Of a DNA stretch of 61,659 nt, positions 16,457-26,400 are shown one piece after another (within the stretch, counting starts at the first letter, position 1; each line of letters begins with the position of its first letter). A model generated the notes under the pieces. The model saw only the letters and a program-made list of their open reading frames with translations, had not been told where the DNA came from and ran no database searches. Made by a program: the position numbers and the translations under genes. Source of the DNA: an uncultured Lachnospiraceae bacterium (GTDB lineage Bacteria > Bacillota > Clostridia > Lachnospirales > Lachnospiraceae); contig CANDKY010000007.1 in assembly GCA_947385425.1 (NCBI GenBank), forward strand, positions 1-61,659, in the 5' to 3' direction.

Positions 16457-17094
16457 TTACGGAAGAACGGCTCCGTGTTTTCCTGAATTCGCTGGATCGC
16501 GGCAATACCGGGTTTTTGAATGAAATAGAGGACGAGTGCAGGAGAACGGACGTGCCTGTTATCCGTACACAGATACAGGAGCTGCTGAAATTTTTGCTGG
16601 CGGTAAACCGGCCGCACAATATTCTGGAGGTAGGGACAGCCATTGGCTTTTCGGCTCTTCTTATGAGCGAATACGCGCCGGAAGGGTGCCATATTACAAC
16701 GATTGAAAAGTATGAAAAGAGGATACCGCTGGCAAGGGAGAACTTCCGGCGGGCAGGCAGGGAAGCGATGATTACCCTTTTGGAGGGGGATGCACTGGAA
16801 ATATTAAGGGATCTGAGGGAAAGCTATGATATGATCTTTATGGATGCGGCCAAAGGGCAGTATATCCGTTTCCTGCCGGATACCCTGAGGCTTCTGCGCA
16901 GCGGGGGCCTTTTGGTGTCGGATAATGTGCTGCAGGACGGGGATGTCCTGGAATCGCGTTTTGCCGTGACGAGACGCAACCGGACGATACACGCGAGGAT
17001 GAGGGATTATCTGTACGAGCTGAAACATAATGAGCAGTTGGAAACAGTAATATTACCGATAGGCGACGGGGTGACGGTGAGTGTGAAACTGTGA
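16453..17094 (+). CDS. trmR: tRNA 5-hydroxyuridine O-methyltransferase TrmR
   Basis: A 213-residue class I SAM methyltransferase of the O-methyltransferase 3 family. Motifs: LEVGTAIGFSALLM (about 57-70), IEKYEKR, and YDMIFMDAAKGQY (about 125-137). B. subtilis TrmR (YrrM) converts ho5U34 to mo5U34. The assignment is supported by gene order: mltG-like upstream with ATGA overlap, and a U32-family tRNA hydroxylase gene immediately downstream, as in yrrL-yrrM-yrrN-yrrO. Confidence 0.85.
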   Translation: MITEERLRVFLNSLDRGNTGFLNEIEDECRRTDVPVIRTQIQELLKFLLAVNRPHNILEVGTAIGFSALLMSEYAPEGCHITTIEKYEKRIPLARENFRRAGREAMITLLEGDALEILRDLRESYDMIFMDAAKGQYIRFLPDTLRLLRSGGLLVSDNVLQDGDVLESRFAVTRRNRTIHARMRDYLYELKHNEQLETVILPIGDGVTVSVKL

Positions 17095-17178
17095 TGCTGC
17101 AAAGAGATCAGGGAAAGCGGTTTTCAAATATGCCCCGATATATAAGTGGCAGCAAAGAGGAAGGGAGAGGCAGTCCAT

Positions 17179-18420
17179 ATGAAGAAACCCGAACTGTTGG
17201 TTCCGGCAGGGAGCCTTGAAGTGCTGCGGACAGCCGTGGTGTTTGGCGCGGATGCAGTGTATATAGGCGGGGAGGCGTTTGGTCTTCGGGCCAAAGCGAA
17301 AAATTTCAGCCGTGCCGATATGGAGGCAGGGATACAGTTTGCACACAGGCACGGGGTGAAAGTACATGTGACGGCGAATATCCTCGCCCATAACCGTGAT
17401 CTGCAGGGGGCAAGGGAATATTTTAAGGAACTGAAGGAATTGAAACCGGATGCGCTGATTATTGCGGATCCGGGGATGTTTGTGATGGCGAAAGAGATTT
17501 GCCCGGAAATTGATATCCATATTTCCACTCAGGCGAATAATACAAATTATGAGACTTTTTTGTTCTGGTATCGCCAGGGGGCGAAGCGCGTTGTATGTGC
17601 GCGGGAATTATCTTTGGAGGAAATCAGGGAAATACGCAGGGAAGTACCGGAGGATCTGGAGATAGAAAGTTTCATCCACGGCGCCATGTGCATCTCCTAC
17701 TCGGGAAGATGCCTGTTAAGCAATTATTTTACCGGAAGGGATGCGAACCAGGGCGCCTGTACCCATCCCTGCCGGTGGAAATATGCGGTGATGGAGGAAA
17801 CAAGGCCGGGAGAATATTTTCCGGTTTATGAGAATGAGCGGGGAACCTTTCTTTTTAATTCCGGGGATTTGTGCATGGTCGGGCATATCCCGGAGCTGAT
17901 AAACGCCGGGATTGACAGTTTTAAAATAGAAGGCCGGATGAAGACGGCACTTTACGCGGCGACTGTTGCAAGGACTTACCGGAAAGCGATTGATGATTAC
18001 ATGGAATCGGAAGAAAAATACCAGGACAGTCTGGACTGGTATCGGAGGGAAATTGCAAAATGTACTTACCGGCAGTATACGACAGGGTTCTACTTCGGCA
18101 GGCCGGATGAAAAAATGCAGATTTATGAGGAAAGCACTTATGTGAAAGAGTATATATACCTTGGCATGGTGCAGGAAGTGGACGGGAGAGGCCGTGCGAA
18201 AATTCAGCAGAAAAATAAGTTCTGTGTCGGCGATACGATTGAGATTATGAAAACGGGCGGGAGCAATGTGGAAACGAAGGTGCTGTCGCTTGAGACGGAA
18301 GAAGGGCAATACGTGGATTCCGCCCCTCATTCCAAACAGGTGCTGTTTGTGGAATTGGCCGGACAGGTATCGCAGTATGATATCCTGCGGATGGCTGCGC
18401 CGGAGAAGGAAGCAGTGTAG
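17179..18420 (+). CDS. trhP: Peptidase U32 family tRNA U34 hydroxylase (TrhP-like)
   Basis: A 413-residue protein of the U32 family, whose TrhP members use prephenate to hydroxylate U34 of tRNA to ho5U. The Fe-S cysteines are at residues 171, 178, 194 and 198, in the HGAMCISYSGRC and ACTHPC segments. The N-terminus (MKKPELLVPAGSLEVL) is family-typical. The product of this enzyme would be the substrate of the adjacent TrmR. The ATG was chosen at the conserved start, with GAAGGGAGAGG upstream. Older annotations would call it a collagenase-like protease. Confidence 0.88.
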   Translation: MKKPELLVPAGSLEVLRTAVVFGADAVYIGGEAFGLRAKAKNFSRADMEAGIQFAHRHGVKVHVTANILAHNRDLQGAREYFKELKELKPDALIIADPGMFVMAKEICPEIDIHISTQANNTNYETFLFWYRQGAKRVVCARELSLEEIREIRREVPEDLEIESFIHGAMCISYSGRCLLSNYFTGRDANQGACTHPCRWKYAVMEETRPGEYFPVYENERGTFLFNSGDLCMVGHIPELINAGIDSFKIEGRMKTALYAATVARTYRKAIDDYMESEEKYQDSLDWYRREIAKCTYRQYTTGFYFGRPDEKMQIYEESTYVKEYIYLGMVQEVDGRGRAKIQQKNKFCVGDTIEIMKTGGSNVETKVLSLETEEGQYVDSAPHSKQVLFVELAGQVSQYDILRMAAPEKEAV

Positions 18421-18550
18421 CCTTTGGCGCGGGGCAGATGCCGGGAAGGGCCTTATTATACCCGGACTGTGCATATTGAACAGTAAACGGCGCGGGAAGT
18501 TATTTTTTTCCGCAATATGTTATAAAAAGGCGGGAAGTGTAAAATTAGGC

Positions 18551-18579
18551 TTGCAATTTTGCGGGAAATGGGTTATTGT
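18551..18579 (+). promoter_or_regulatory. Candidate promoter for the glnN leader
   Basis: TTGCAA (18551-18556) and TATTGT (18574-18579) are 17 bases apart. A start near 18586 would make a leader that contains the terminator at 18631-18659. The preceding 18421-18550 shows no gene. Confidence 0.4.
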
Positions 18580-18621
18580 AAATAAGCAGAGGGAAACCTC
18601 AAGAATAATGAAATCCTGATC

Positions 18622-18659
18622 GGACAAAGGCGTTCCAGTTTTTTGGGGACGTTTTTTTT
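18622..18659 (+). promoter_or_regulatory. ANTAR-type antiterminator hairpin overlapping a terminator, ahead of glnN
   Basis: GGAC-AAAGGC-GTTC (18622-18635) forms a stem with a six-base loop having A at position 1 and G at position 4, the signature of ANTAR-bound hairpins. Its right arm is also the left arm of a terminator: CGTTCC (18631-18636) pairs with GGGACG (18646-18651), is extended by A/T pairs, and is followed by T8 (18652-18659). The two folds are mutually exclusive. A second ANTAR hairpin upstream was not clearly found. The stretch may also simply terminate the trhP transcript. Confidence 0.55.
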
Positions 18660-18764
18660 ATGCACGGCCCTATGCAGAGGAAACACACTCTGGAGCGTGA
18701 TTGCGGGTCGGGATATAGGATAGCAGGATATTATAAATAATAAACATAAAAACAGAAAGGATGT

Positions 18765-20882
18765 ATGGAAATGGGCGAAGTGTTTAACGTAGAGGAGATT
18801 TTTGCAAAAAATGTATTCACGATAGGGAAAATGAAACAGCGTCTCACGCGGAATGTGTATAAGGAAGTCGTAAAGGTAATGGAGCAGGGCGGCGAACTGT
18901 CCCTGGCGGCGGCGGATGTGGTGGCGAAGGCTATGAAGGACTGGGCGGTGGAAAACGGCGCTACCCATTACACCCATTGGTTCCAGCCGCTTACCGGTAT
19001 TACGGCGGAAAAGCATGATTCTTTTATAACGCAGCCCGATGAAGAGGGAAAGATGTTAATGGAGTTTTCCGGAAAGGAGCTGATCAAGGGGGAACCGGAT
19101 GCTTCCTCGTTTCCTTCCGGCGGCCTGCGTGCAACCTTTGAGGCAAGGGGCTATACGGCGTGGGATATTACTTCCCCTGCTTTCCTGAAAGAAGGGGCGA
19201 CGGGCGTTATCCTTTGTATCCCCACCGCGTTTTGTTCCTATAAGGGGGAGGCGCTGGATAAGAAGACGCCGCTGCTGCGTTCCATGGAGGCGGTCAGCGA
19301 ACAGGCCCTGCGTATTGTACGTCTGTTCGGGAATACACAGGCGACGAAGGTAATGGCCAGCGTAGGGCCGGAGCAGGAATATTTCCTGGTGGATAAGGAG
19401 AAATATCTTCAGAGGCCGGATTTGATCTTTGCAGGGCGTACGCTATTCGGGGCGCCCGCCCCCAAGGGCCAGGAGATGGAAGACCATTATTTCGGTGTTA
19501 TCCGGGAACGGATTGGCGCTTACATGAAGGATTTGAATGAGGAACTCTGGAAACTGGGCGTTACTGCCAAAACACAGCACAATGAGGTAGCTCCGGCGCA
19601 GCATGAGCTGGCAACGATTTATGAGAGTGCAAACATTGCGGTAGATCACAATCAGGTAGTGATGGAGACAATGAAGAGGGTCGCTGTGCAGCATAATATG
19701 AGGTGTCTGCTCCATGAAAAGCCTTTTGCGGGCGTAAACGGTTCCGGCAAGCACAACAACTGGTCCCTTGGCACGGATAACGGCGTGAACCTGTTGGATC
19801 CCGGCGATACGCCGAACGAAAATATACAATTTTTGCTTGTACTAGCCTGCATTATGAAAGCGGTGGATACCCATGCGGATCTGCTGCGCCAGAGTGCGTC
19901 GGATGTGGGCAATGACCACAGGCTCGGGGCCAATGAAGCACCGCCGGCGATCATTTCCATGTTCCTTGGCGAACAGTTGGAAGATGTGGTGAAACAGTTG
20001 GTGGAAACAGGCATCGCTTCGACCTGCAAGGAAGGCGGGGTATTGGAGACAGGGGTTTCCACGCTGCCGAACCTGGCAAAGGATGCCACGGACAGGAACC
20101 GCACGTCGCCGTTTGCCTTTACCGGAAATAAGTTTGAATTCCGTATGGTAGGTTCCGCGGATTCGATTGCGAGCCCGAATACCATACTGAATGCGATTGT
20201 GGCGGAGGCTTTCTGCGAGGCAGCGGATATTTTGGAGAAGGCGGAGAACTTTGAGATCGCGGTACACGACCTGATTAAGGAATATATGACAAAGCATCAG
20301 AGAATCATTTTTAACGGCAACGGTTATTCCGACGAATGGGTTGCGGAGGCGGAGAGAAGAGGGCTGCCGAACATTAAATCCATGGTGGAGGCAGTGGAGA
20401 CGCTGACTACGGAGAAAGCGGTCAGGTTGTTCGAAAAATTCCATATTTTCACGGAGGCGGAATTGGAGTCGCGGGAAGAAGTCCTGTATGAAACATATGC
20501 GAAGACTATTAATATTGAAGCACTGACGATGATTGATATGGCGTCCAAACAGATCCTTCCGGCAGTCGTGAAATATACGAAATCCCTCGCGGATACGGTA
20601 ATCGCCGTGAAGGGGGCAGGGGCGGATGCATCTGTCCAGGCGGATTTGCTTGCAAAGGTATCCGGGAAGCTGGCAGAAGCAAAAGCAGCCCTGACTGTTT
20701 TGCAGGAAGAAGAGAACAAGGCAGGGTGCATCGCCGACAGCAAGGGGCAGGCATTCGCTTATAAGGATAAGGTGAAAGCGGCAATGGAAGCGCTCCGTAT
20801 CCCGGTTGATGAATTGGAGATGCTGGTGGATAAAGAAGTGTGGCCTTATCCTACGTATGGGGATCTGATGTTTGAAGTGTAG
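18765..20882 (+). CDS. glnN: Type III glutamine synthetase
   Basis: A 705-residue enzyme making glutamine from glutamate, ammonia and ATP. The length (about 700 residues against about 450 for type I) and the motifs THWFQPLTG, the glutamate-binding region [11 protein letters not shown], the [13 protein letters not shown] segment and a [14 protein letters not shown] segment identify type III. The N-terminal KHDSF extension typical of GSIII is present. ATG 18765 is taken; an ATG at 18771 has better spacing from AAAGG. Expression is probably controlled by the leader at about 18586-18659. Confidence 0.96.
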   Translation: MEMGEVFNVEEIFAKNVFTIGKMKQRLTRNVYKEVVKVMEQGGELSLAAADVVAKAMKDWAVENGATHYTHWFQPLTGITAEKHDSFITQPDEEGKMLMEFSGKELIKGEPDASSFPSGGLRATFEARGYTAWDITSPAFLKEGATGVILCIPTAFCSYKGEALDKKTPLLRSMEAVSEQALRIVRLFGNTQATKVMASVGPEQEYFLVDKEKYLQRPDLIFAGRTLFGAPAPKGQEMEDHYFGVIRERIGAYMKDLNEELWKLGVTAKTQHNEVAPAQHELATIYESANIAVDHNQVVMETMKRVAVQHNMRCLLHEKPFAGVNGSGKHNNWSLGTDNGVNLLDPGDTPNENIQFLLVLACIMKAVDTHADLLRQSASDVGNDHRLGANEAPPAIISMFLGEQLEDVVKQLVETGIASTCKEGGVLETGVSTLPNLAKDATDRNRTSPFAFTGNKFEFRMVGSADSIASPNTILNAIVAEAFCEAADILEKAENFEIAVHDLIKEYMTKHQRIIFNGNGYSDEWVAEAERRGLPNIKSMVEAVETLTTEKAVRLFEKFHIFTEAELESREEVLYETYAKTINIEALTMIDMASKQILPAVVKYTKSLADTVIAVKGAGADASVQADLLAKVSGKLAEAKAALTVLQEEENKAGCIADSKGQAFAYKDKVKAAMEALRIPVDELEMLVDKEVWPYPTYGDLMFEV

Positions 20883-20896
20883 CAGGTTTGTGTTTG

Positions 20897-20933
20897 GATC
20901 TGGCAGGAAAGAGGATTTCTGCCAGATCTTTTT
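20897..20933 (+). terminator. Intrinsic terminator after glnN
   Basis: GATCTGGCAG (20897-20906) pairs perfectly with CTGCCAGATC (20919-20928), followed by T5. It separates glnN from the convergent glycerate kinase gene. Confidence 0.85.
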
Positions 20934-21033
20934 CTGTGTACAGGGGCGCACAGATGAAGTTGCTGCTTGCGCGGCGAGTAGCAGGGAAAGCCTCCCTGAT
21001 TCGAACCAAAGAATGTCCGTATTGCAAGCTCGT

Positions 21034-22179
21034 TTATTCACCCGCTTTCAGGCTCCACAGGCGGAATACCTGTTCCGCGGTGTCTGCCATATTGGCTTTT
21101 GCATTCTGCGGCTCCATGGCTTCTTCCAGGGTAGTTGGGCGGCGCAGAATGGAAAAAAACGCATCGATCCCGTTTTTGTTGCATTCTATGGCTTCTTTTG
21201 TGACACTCCCGGCAAATGCAAGGACTGGTTTGCCATATTTTTTTGCCAGTTTTGCCACTCCGATTGGTGCTTTTCCCATGGCAGACTGCCCGTCCAGGCA
21301 TCCTTCGCCCGTAACAACGATATCAGCCTCTTTTATATAGTTTTCCAGTTTTGTTTCTTCCAATACGATACGGATACCGGACTGTAAGGCAGCGTTGGTA
21401 AAAGTTAAAAATGCAAAACCAAGACCACCGGCCGCTCCGGCTCCGGGCTGCTTCGGATCGGTATGGGGGAATTGGCTCTTAGCCAGGTCTGCATAGGCTT
21501 TAAGCCATTGGTCCATACGGGTAATCATGGAAGGGGTGGCTCCTTTTTGGGGGCCGTATACGGCGCTGCAGCCTTGTGGCCCGCATAGCGGGTTCGTGAC
21601 ATCGCAGGCAACCCTGAATTCGCACAGGGATAGCTCCGGAATTACGCGGCTGCCGTTTATGGAATGGAGCAGTTCCAGGCCGTGTGCGCCGAAAGGGACC
21701 GGATTTTGGTCTTTATCCAGAAAATCAAAGCCCAACGCCTGGAGCATGCCGATTCCGCCGTCATTTGTGGCGCTTCCGCCAATACCTATGATAAAACGCC
21801 TGCAGCCGTTTCTGATGGCGTCGCTTATCATTTCCCCCACACCATACGTGGTGGTACGGAGAGGATTGCGTTTTTGAGCGGGCACCAGCATAATGCCGGC
21901 GGCGGCAGACATTTCCAGAATTGCCGTGTGGTTTTTTTCTATAATGCCGTATTCACAGTCTACCGGATTTCCCAGCGGGCCGGTGACGGTAATGTGCCGT
22001 TTGGTTCCGCCCATGCCATATACCAGTGCATCGACGGTGCCTTCCCCGCCGTCCGCCAGCGGGCGGACAAGGAGGTCTGCATTTGTGTCGGTACGCCGTA
22101 TGCCTTCTGCAATGGCATGGCCTGCTTCCAGGGAAGTGAGGCTTCCTTTGAGCGAGTCGATTGCTATCAGTACTTTCAT
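21034..22179 (-). CDS. glxK: Glycerate 2-kinase
   Basis: A 381-residue kinase of the GlxK/GarK family, phosphorylating D-glycerate to 2-phosphoglycerate. The N-terminus MKVLIAIDSLKGSLTS, the RPLADGGEGTVDAL segment (about 46-59), GIGGSATNDGGIGMLQALG (about 130-148) and the C-terminal VVTGEGCLDGQSAMGK motif are diagnostic. Translation from ATG 22179 uses a GGGGG site seven bases upstream that lies inside a hairpin; a longer frame to 22356 has no support. It is a single-gene unit with its own promoter. Confidence 0.93.
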   Translation of the reverse strand: MKVLIAIDSLKGSLTSLEAGHAIAEGIRRTDTNADLLVRPLADGGEGTVDALVYGMGGTKRHITVTGPLGNPVDCEYGIIEKNHTAILEMSAAAGIMLVPAQKRNPLRTTTYGVGEMISDAIRNGCRRFIIGIGGSATNDGGIGMLQALGFDFLDKDQNPVPFGAHGLELLHSINGSRVIPELSLCEFRVACDVTNPLCGPQGCSAVYGPQKGATPSMITRMDQWLKAYADLAKSQFPHTDPKQPGAGAAGGLGFAFLTFTNAALQSGIRIVLEETKLENYIKEADIVVTGEGCLDGQSAMGKAPIGVAKLAKKYGKPVLAFAGSVTKEAIECNKNGIDAFFSILRRPTTLEEAMEPQNAKANMADTAEQVFRLWSLKAGE

Positions 22180-22186
22180 TTTTATA

Positions 22187-22208
22187 CCCCCGCATATCGC
22201 AAGCGGGG
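22187..22208 (-). promoter_or_regulatory. Hairpin masking the glxK ribosome binding site
   Basis: CCCCGC (22187-22192) and GCGGGG (22203-22208) pair perfectly around a ten-base loop. On the minus strand the GGGGG site of glxK (22191-22187) is in this stem, so translation may be damped or controlled. The rest of the 450-base gap 22209-22631 holds only the two divergent promoter regions. Confidence 0.4.
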
Positions 22209-22303
22209 CCTGCGATACTGCACCAATAAATAGTTTGAGACACTGTATTGTCCCATTAACGGGTTTCTGTTTTGGCTGGCAGTTTGTATCCTTTGCCGTT
22301 TTC

Positions 22304-22333
22304 AGTATACTATAGGGAGCATAATGATTGCAA
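22304..22333 (-). promoter_or_regulatory. Candidate glxK promoter
   Basis: On the minus strand, TTGCAA (22333-22328) and TATACT (22309-22304) are 18 bases apart, about 125 bases upstream of glxK. Confidence 0.45.
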
Positions 22334-22631
22334 GTGTGCCGTTTACCGTTACGCATTTAATCTGTCATGGGTTTACAGTCAACGATGCCGCCGCATCGCT
22401 TCCTTCCTCCGCCTTGCACTGATACAAATATGAGGCATGCTCTAGGCACATAGCCACATCTGCCGGAGAGCATTTTCAAACACGATTTAGGTGAAAACAA
22501 GAATTTATACTTTTTTTATAATCAGATGCTTCGGAATTCCTGCGTATATGATAAAATATTTTAGAATATGCTGTTAAGGGTATTGGATTTACTGTTCGTT
22601 TGGCCGGGAAGCGGGATGGAGGAAAGGTTCG

Positions 22632-23336
22632 ATGGGGGCATTTGTGGAATTTAAGAATGTCAGCAAGACATATCATATGGGTGAGGTTGATATTGAGGCG
22701 CTGCGGGACGTGAACTTTATTATAGAAAAAGGGGAATTTTGTGTCGTGGTGGGGGCATCCGGAGCGGGGAAGACTACGATTTTGAATATCCTGGGCGGGA
22801 TGGACGGGCTTTCGTCAGGGCAGGTGCTGCTGGACGGGGAAGAGGTTTCGGCTTATAACAAAAAACGGCTGACGGCTTACAGGCGCCACGATATCGGTTT
22901 TGTATTCCAGTTCTATAACCTGGTACCAAACCTGACGGCGCTGGAAAATGTGGAACTGGCGGCGCAGATATGTAAAAATCCTCTCGATGCATTGTCTGTC
23001 CTGGAGATGGTGGGATTGAAGGACAGGGCGGGAAACTTTCCGGCGCAGTTATCGGGAGGGGAGCAGCAGAGGGTGGCGATCGCGAGGGCGCTGGCGAAGA
23101 ATCCGAAGTTACTTCTGTGTGATGAACCGACAGGGGCTTTGGATTACAATACGGGCAAGGCAGTTTTGAAGCTGCTGCAGGATGCATGCAGGAAGGATGG
23201 GATGACTGTCGTAGTTATTACGCATAACCAGGCATTGACGGCTATGGCAGATCGGATTATTACAGTGAAGAGCGGGACTGTTTGGAGTATGGAAATAAAC
23301 GGGAATATTGTGCCGGTGGAGGAGATTGAATGGTAG
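22632..23336 (+). CDS. ABC transporter ATP-binding protein (MacB/LolD type)
   Basis: A 234-residue ATPase of the class that partners FtsX-fold permeases. Walker [10 protein letters not shown] (about 40-48), Q-loop [15 protein letters not shown] (about 93-107), signature LSGGEQQR (about 141-148), Walker [10 protein letters not shown] (about 161-169) and the H-loop VITHN are intact. The permease gene follows 125 bases later. Members of this class extrude peptides or lipids or transmit mechanical signals; the substrate is not predictable here. GGAAAGG precedes the ATG. Confidence 0.92.
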   Translation: MGAFVEFKNVSKTYHMGEVDIEALRDVNFIIEKGEFCVVVGASGAGKTTILNILGGMDGLSSGQVLLDGEEVSAYNKKRLTAYRRHDIGFVFQFYNLVPNLTALENVELAAQICKNPLDALSVLEMVGLKDRAGNFPAQLSGGEQQRVAIARALAKNPKLLLCDEPTGALDYNTGKAVLKLLQDACRKDGMTVVVITHNQALTAMADRIITVKSGTVWSMEINGNIVPVEEIEW

Positions 23337-23461
23337 CAATTTCCGGCGCAGGACGGCAAAGTTTTGGTTACGGTGTACCCGGTTAGGAATCGGATAACGA
23401 TGGGATAAGTATGGGCTAAATATGGAATAAGGAAGGGAAAGGATACGGGAAAAGCGGACGG

Positions 23462-26400
23462 ATGGGCAGCGGAATGTGGAAAACTACAATCAGGGAAATC
23501 AAAGGAAGTTTCGGCAGGTATGCGGCGATCCTGGCGATTGTAATGCTGGGTGTGGGGTTGTTTTCAGGATTGAAAGCGACGACACCGGCGATGATCATAA
23601 CAGAGAACGATTATCTGGAGGACCAGAATTTTTTTGATTTCCGGTTGTTATCGACGATAGGGTTTGAGGAAGAGGATGTGGAGGAACTGGCGCAGGCGGA
23701 GGAAATCGCGGAAGCGGAAGGGGCAGTCTCGGCGGATGCCATATGTACTTTCGGGGATGGCGGCAATGAATCTGTTTATAAGTTCCATACTGTGCCGGCG
23801 GAAATCAACCGGGTGGTCCTGGTGGCCGGGCGGATGCCGGAGAGCGCGGACGAGTGTCTGTTGGATTCGGCCGTGTACGGTGAGGATGCCATCGGCACCA
23901 GGATAACAGTGACGGAAAATAACGGGGAAGATACACTGGAAATGTTTCGGGACCGTACTTTTACGGCGGTGGGAATCGTCCGGTCGCCGTATTATATTAA
24001 CTTTGAAAGGGGGACGGCTTCCATCGGGGACGGGAAGATTACAGCCTTTATTTATGTGTCGAAGGAGGCGTTTGACTGTGATTACCTGACGGAAATTTAT
24101 GTCACGCTGGAACAAAAGTATGATGTTTACACGGATGAATATGAAGATTATATAGATTCTTTCCAGGATGAAATGGAGAATCGGGCCAGGAAACTTGTGC
24201 AGGACAGGTATGAAGGGATTGTGGAGGATGCCTGGGAGAAAATTGACGATGCCCAGGCAGAATTGGAGGAAAAGACGGCAGATGCGGAACGGGAATTGGC
24301 GGATGTCTGGCAGGAGATTCTGGATGGAGAGCAGGAGCTTTTGGATGGGGAACAGGAACTTTCCGACGGGGAGAGGGAGATTGCGGACGGGAAGAAAGAG
24401 ATTGCGGATCATGAGCAGGAAATTTTGGATGCGGAGCGGGAGCTTTCCGAGGGGGAGCGGGAGATACAGGAGAAGGAGGCAGAGATCGGCGATGCGGATG
24501 AGGAGATCCGGTTTCATGAATGGGAAGTATTTGATAATGAAATAAAGCTGGCGGGCGCAAGGGACGAGCTGGAGCAGGGCAGAGAGCTTTTGGATGAAAA
24601 AGAAGCGATGCTGCTGCAGGCGGAAAAGGAACTGCTGGAAACGGAAACGGAGCTGGCCGGGCAGGAAGCGGAATTGGAGGAGCAGGAGAAAGCATTGGCA
24701 CAGCAGGAAGCGGTTATGGAGGAGCAGGAAGCGGCGCTGTCGCAGCAGGAAGGGATATTGAGCGCACAGGAAGAAGCGCTGTCGGGGCAGGAGACGGAAC
24801 TGGCGGAGAAGGAAGCAGAGCTGGCGCGGCAGGAAGAGGCCCTGAGCGGACAGGAAACAGAGCTTGCGGCGCGGGAAGCGGAATTGGCCAGCCAGGAAGC
24901 GGGGCTGATGGCACAGGAAGGGGAACTGAACGGCCGGAAAGAAGAGCTGGAGCAGGCTTATGCCATGCAGGCTATTTCACGGGAACAGTATGAAGAGGGA
25001 ATGGGGCAGGTGCAGGCAGGCATGGAGCAGCTTGCGGAAGGGATGGCGCAGCTACAGGCCGGTAAAGAGCAGCTCCAGGCAGGAAAAGAACAGGTACAGG
25101 CGGCCTGGGGACAGCTCCAGGCAGGAAAGGAACAGCTACAGGCCGGGAGAGAGCAGCTTGCGGAAGGCAAAGCACAGACAGAAGCCGGGAAGGAGCAGTT
25201 ACAGGCAGGAAAGGAGCAGCTTGCGGCCGGGAAGGAACAGTTAGAGGCCGGAAAAGCACAGATACAGGACGGGCTTGACAGGCTTCGGGCAGGGTTAAGC
25301 CAGATCCAGGACGGAAAAGGGGAAATACAGGATGGGAAGGAACAGATTGCGGATGGCCGGGATAAGATTGCCCGTAACGAGGATCTATTAGTATCCGCCG
25401 AGGGGGAGCTGGAGGCGGGAAAAGGGGAAGTGGAAAAAGCGCGGAACGAACTGGAGGACGGAAAGGCAGAACTGGAAAAGGCTAAAACGGAACTGGCGGA
25501 CGGCCGGGCAGAGATGGCAGACGGTAAAGAAGAGCTTGCAAGGGCAAAGACTGATCTGGAAAATGCGCGGACAAAGCTGGAAGAGGGGAAAGCAGATCTT
25601 GAGGAGGGGAAAACGGAGCTGGCGGATGCGAAGGTGGAGTACTGGGATGCGAAAGCCGAATTTGAGGAAGAGGTGGCCGATGCCAGACAGAAAATCCGGG
25701 ATGCACAGGAGGAATTGGCGGATTTGGAGGAACCGGAAGATTATGTGCTGACCAGGAATACCAACGTCGGTTATGCATGTTATGAAAGCGATTCCAATAT
25801 TGTAGCGGCTATTGCCAATGTATTTCCGGTATTTTTTTTCCTGGTGGCGGCACTGATCTGCATGACGACAATGAACCGGATGGTAGAGGAGCAGAGGACA
25901 CAGATAGGTGTCCTGAAAGCGCTCGGCTACAGGAATGGTGCGATTATGGGGAAATATCTGTTTTATGCCGGTTCTGCGGCAGCAATCGGTGCGGCCGTGG
26001 GATGTCTGGGCGGCACCTGGCTGTTCCCGAAAGTCATATGGCTGGGCTACAGCATTATGTACAGTATGGGGGATATCGATTATTTTTTTGATGTCCGGCT
26101 TTCTGTTATAGCGCTGGCGGCGGCACTCCTTTGTTCTATGGGGGCGGCCTGGCTTTCCTGCCGGTATGAGCTGTATAGTGTGCCGGCCAGTTTAATCCGT
26201 CCGAAGGCGCCCAAAAGCGGGAAGCGGATTTTCCTGGAACGGATCACTTTTATCTGGAAGCGGATGAAGTTCCTGCATAAGGTTTCGGTGAGGAATATTG
26301 TGCGGTATAAAAAGCGCTTTTTAATGATGGTGCTCGGCATCAGCGGCTGTACGGCCTTGCTGGTTACGGGCTTTGGTATCAGGGATTCCGTGGCGGATGT

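Noticed and set aside
19842-21041. 399-codon minus-strand frame under glnN
   Set aside because: It is antisense to highly conserved glutamine synthetase sequence and rich in His/Arg/Phe typical of shadow frames.
24102-25259. Proline-rich minus-strand open frames under the ABC permease coil
   Set aside because: They are mirror images of Glu/Gln/Gly heptad codons and have no independent start signals or family resemblance.
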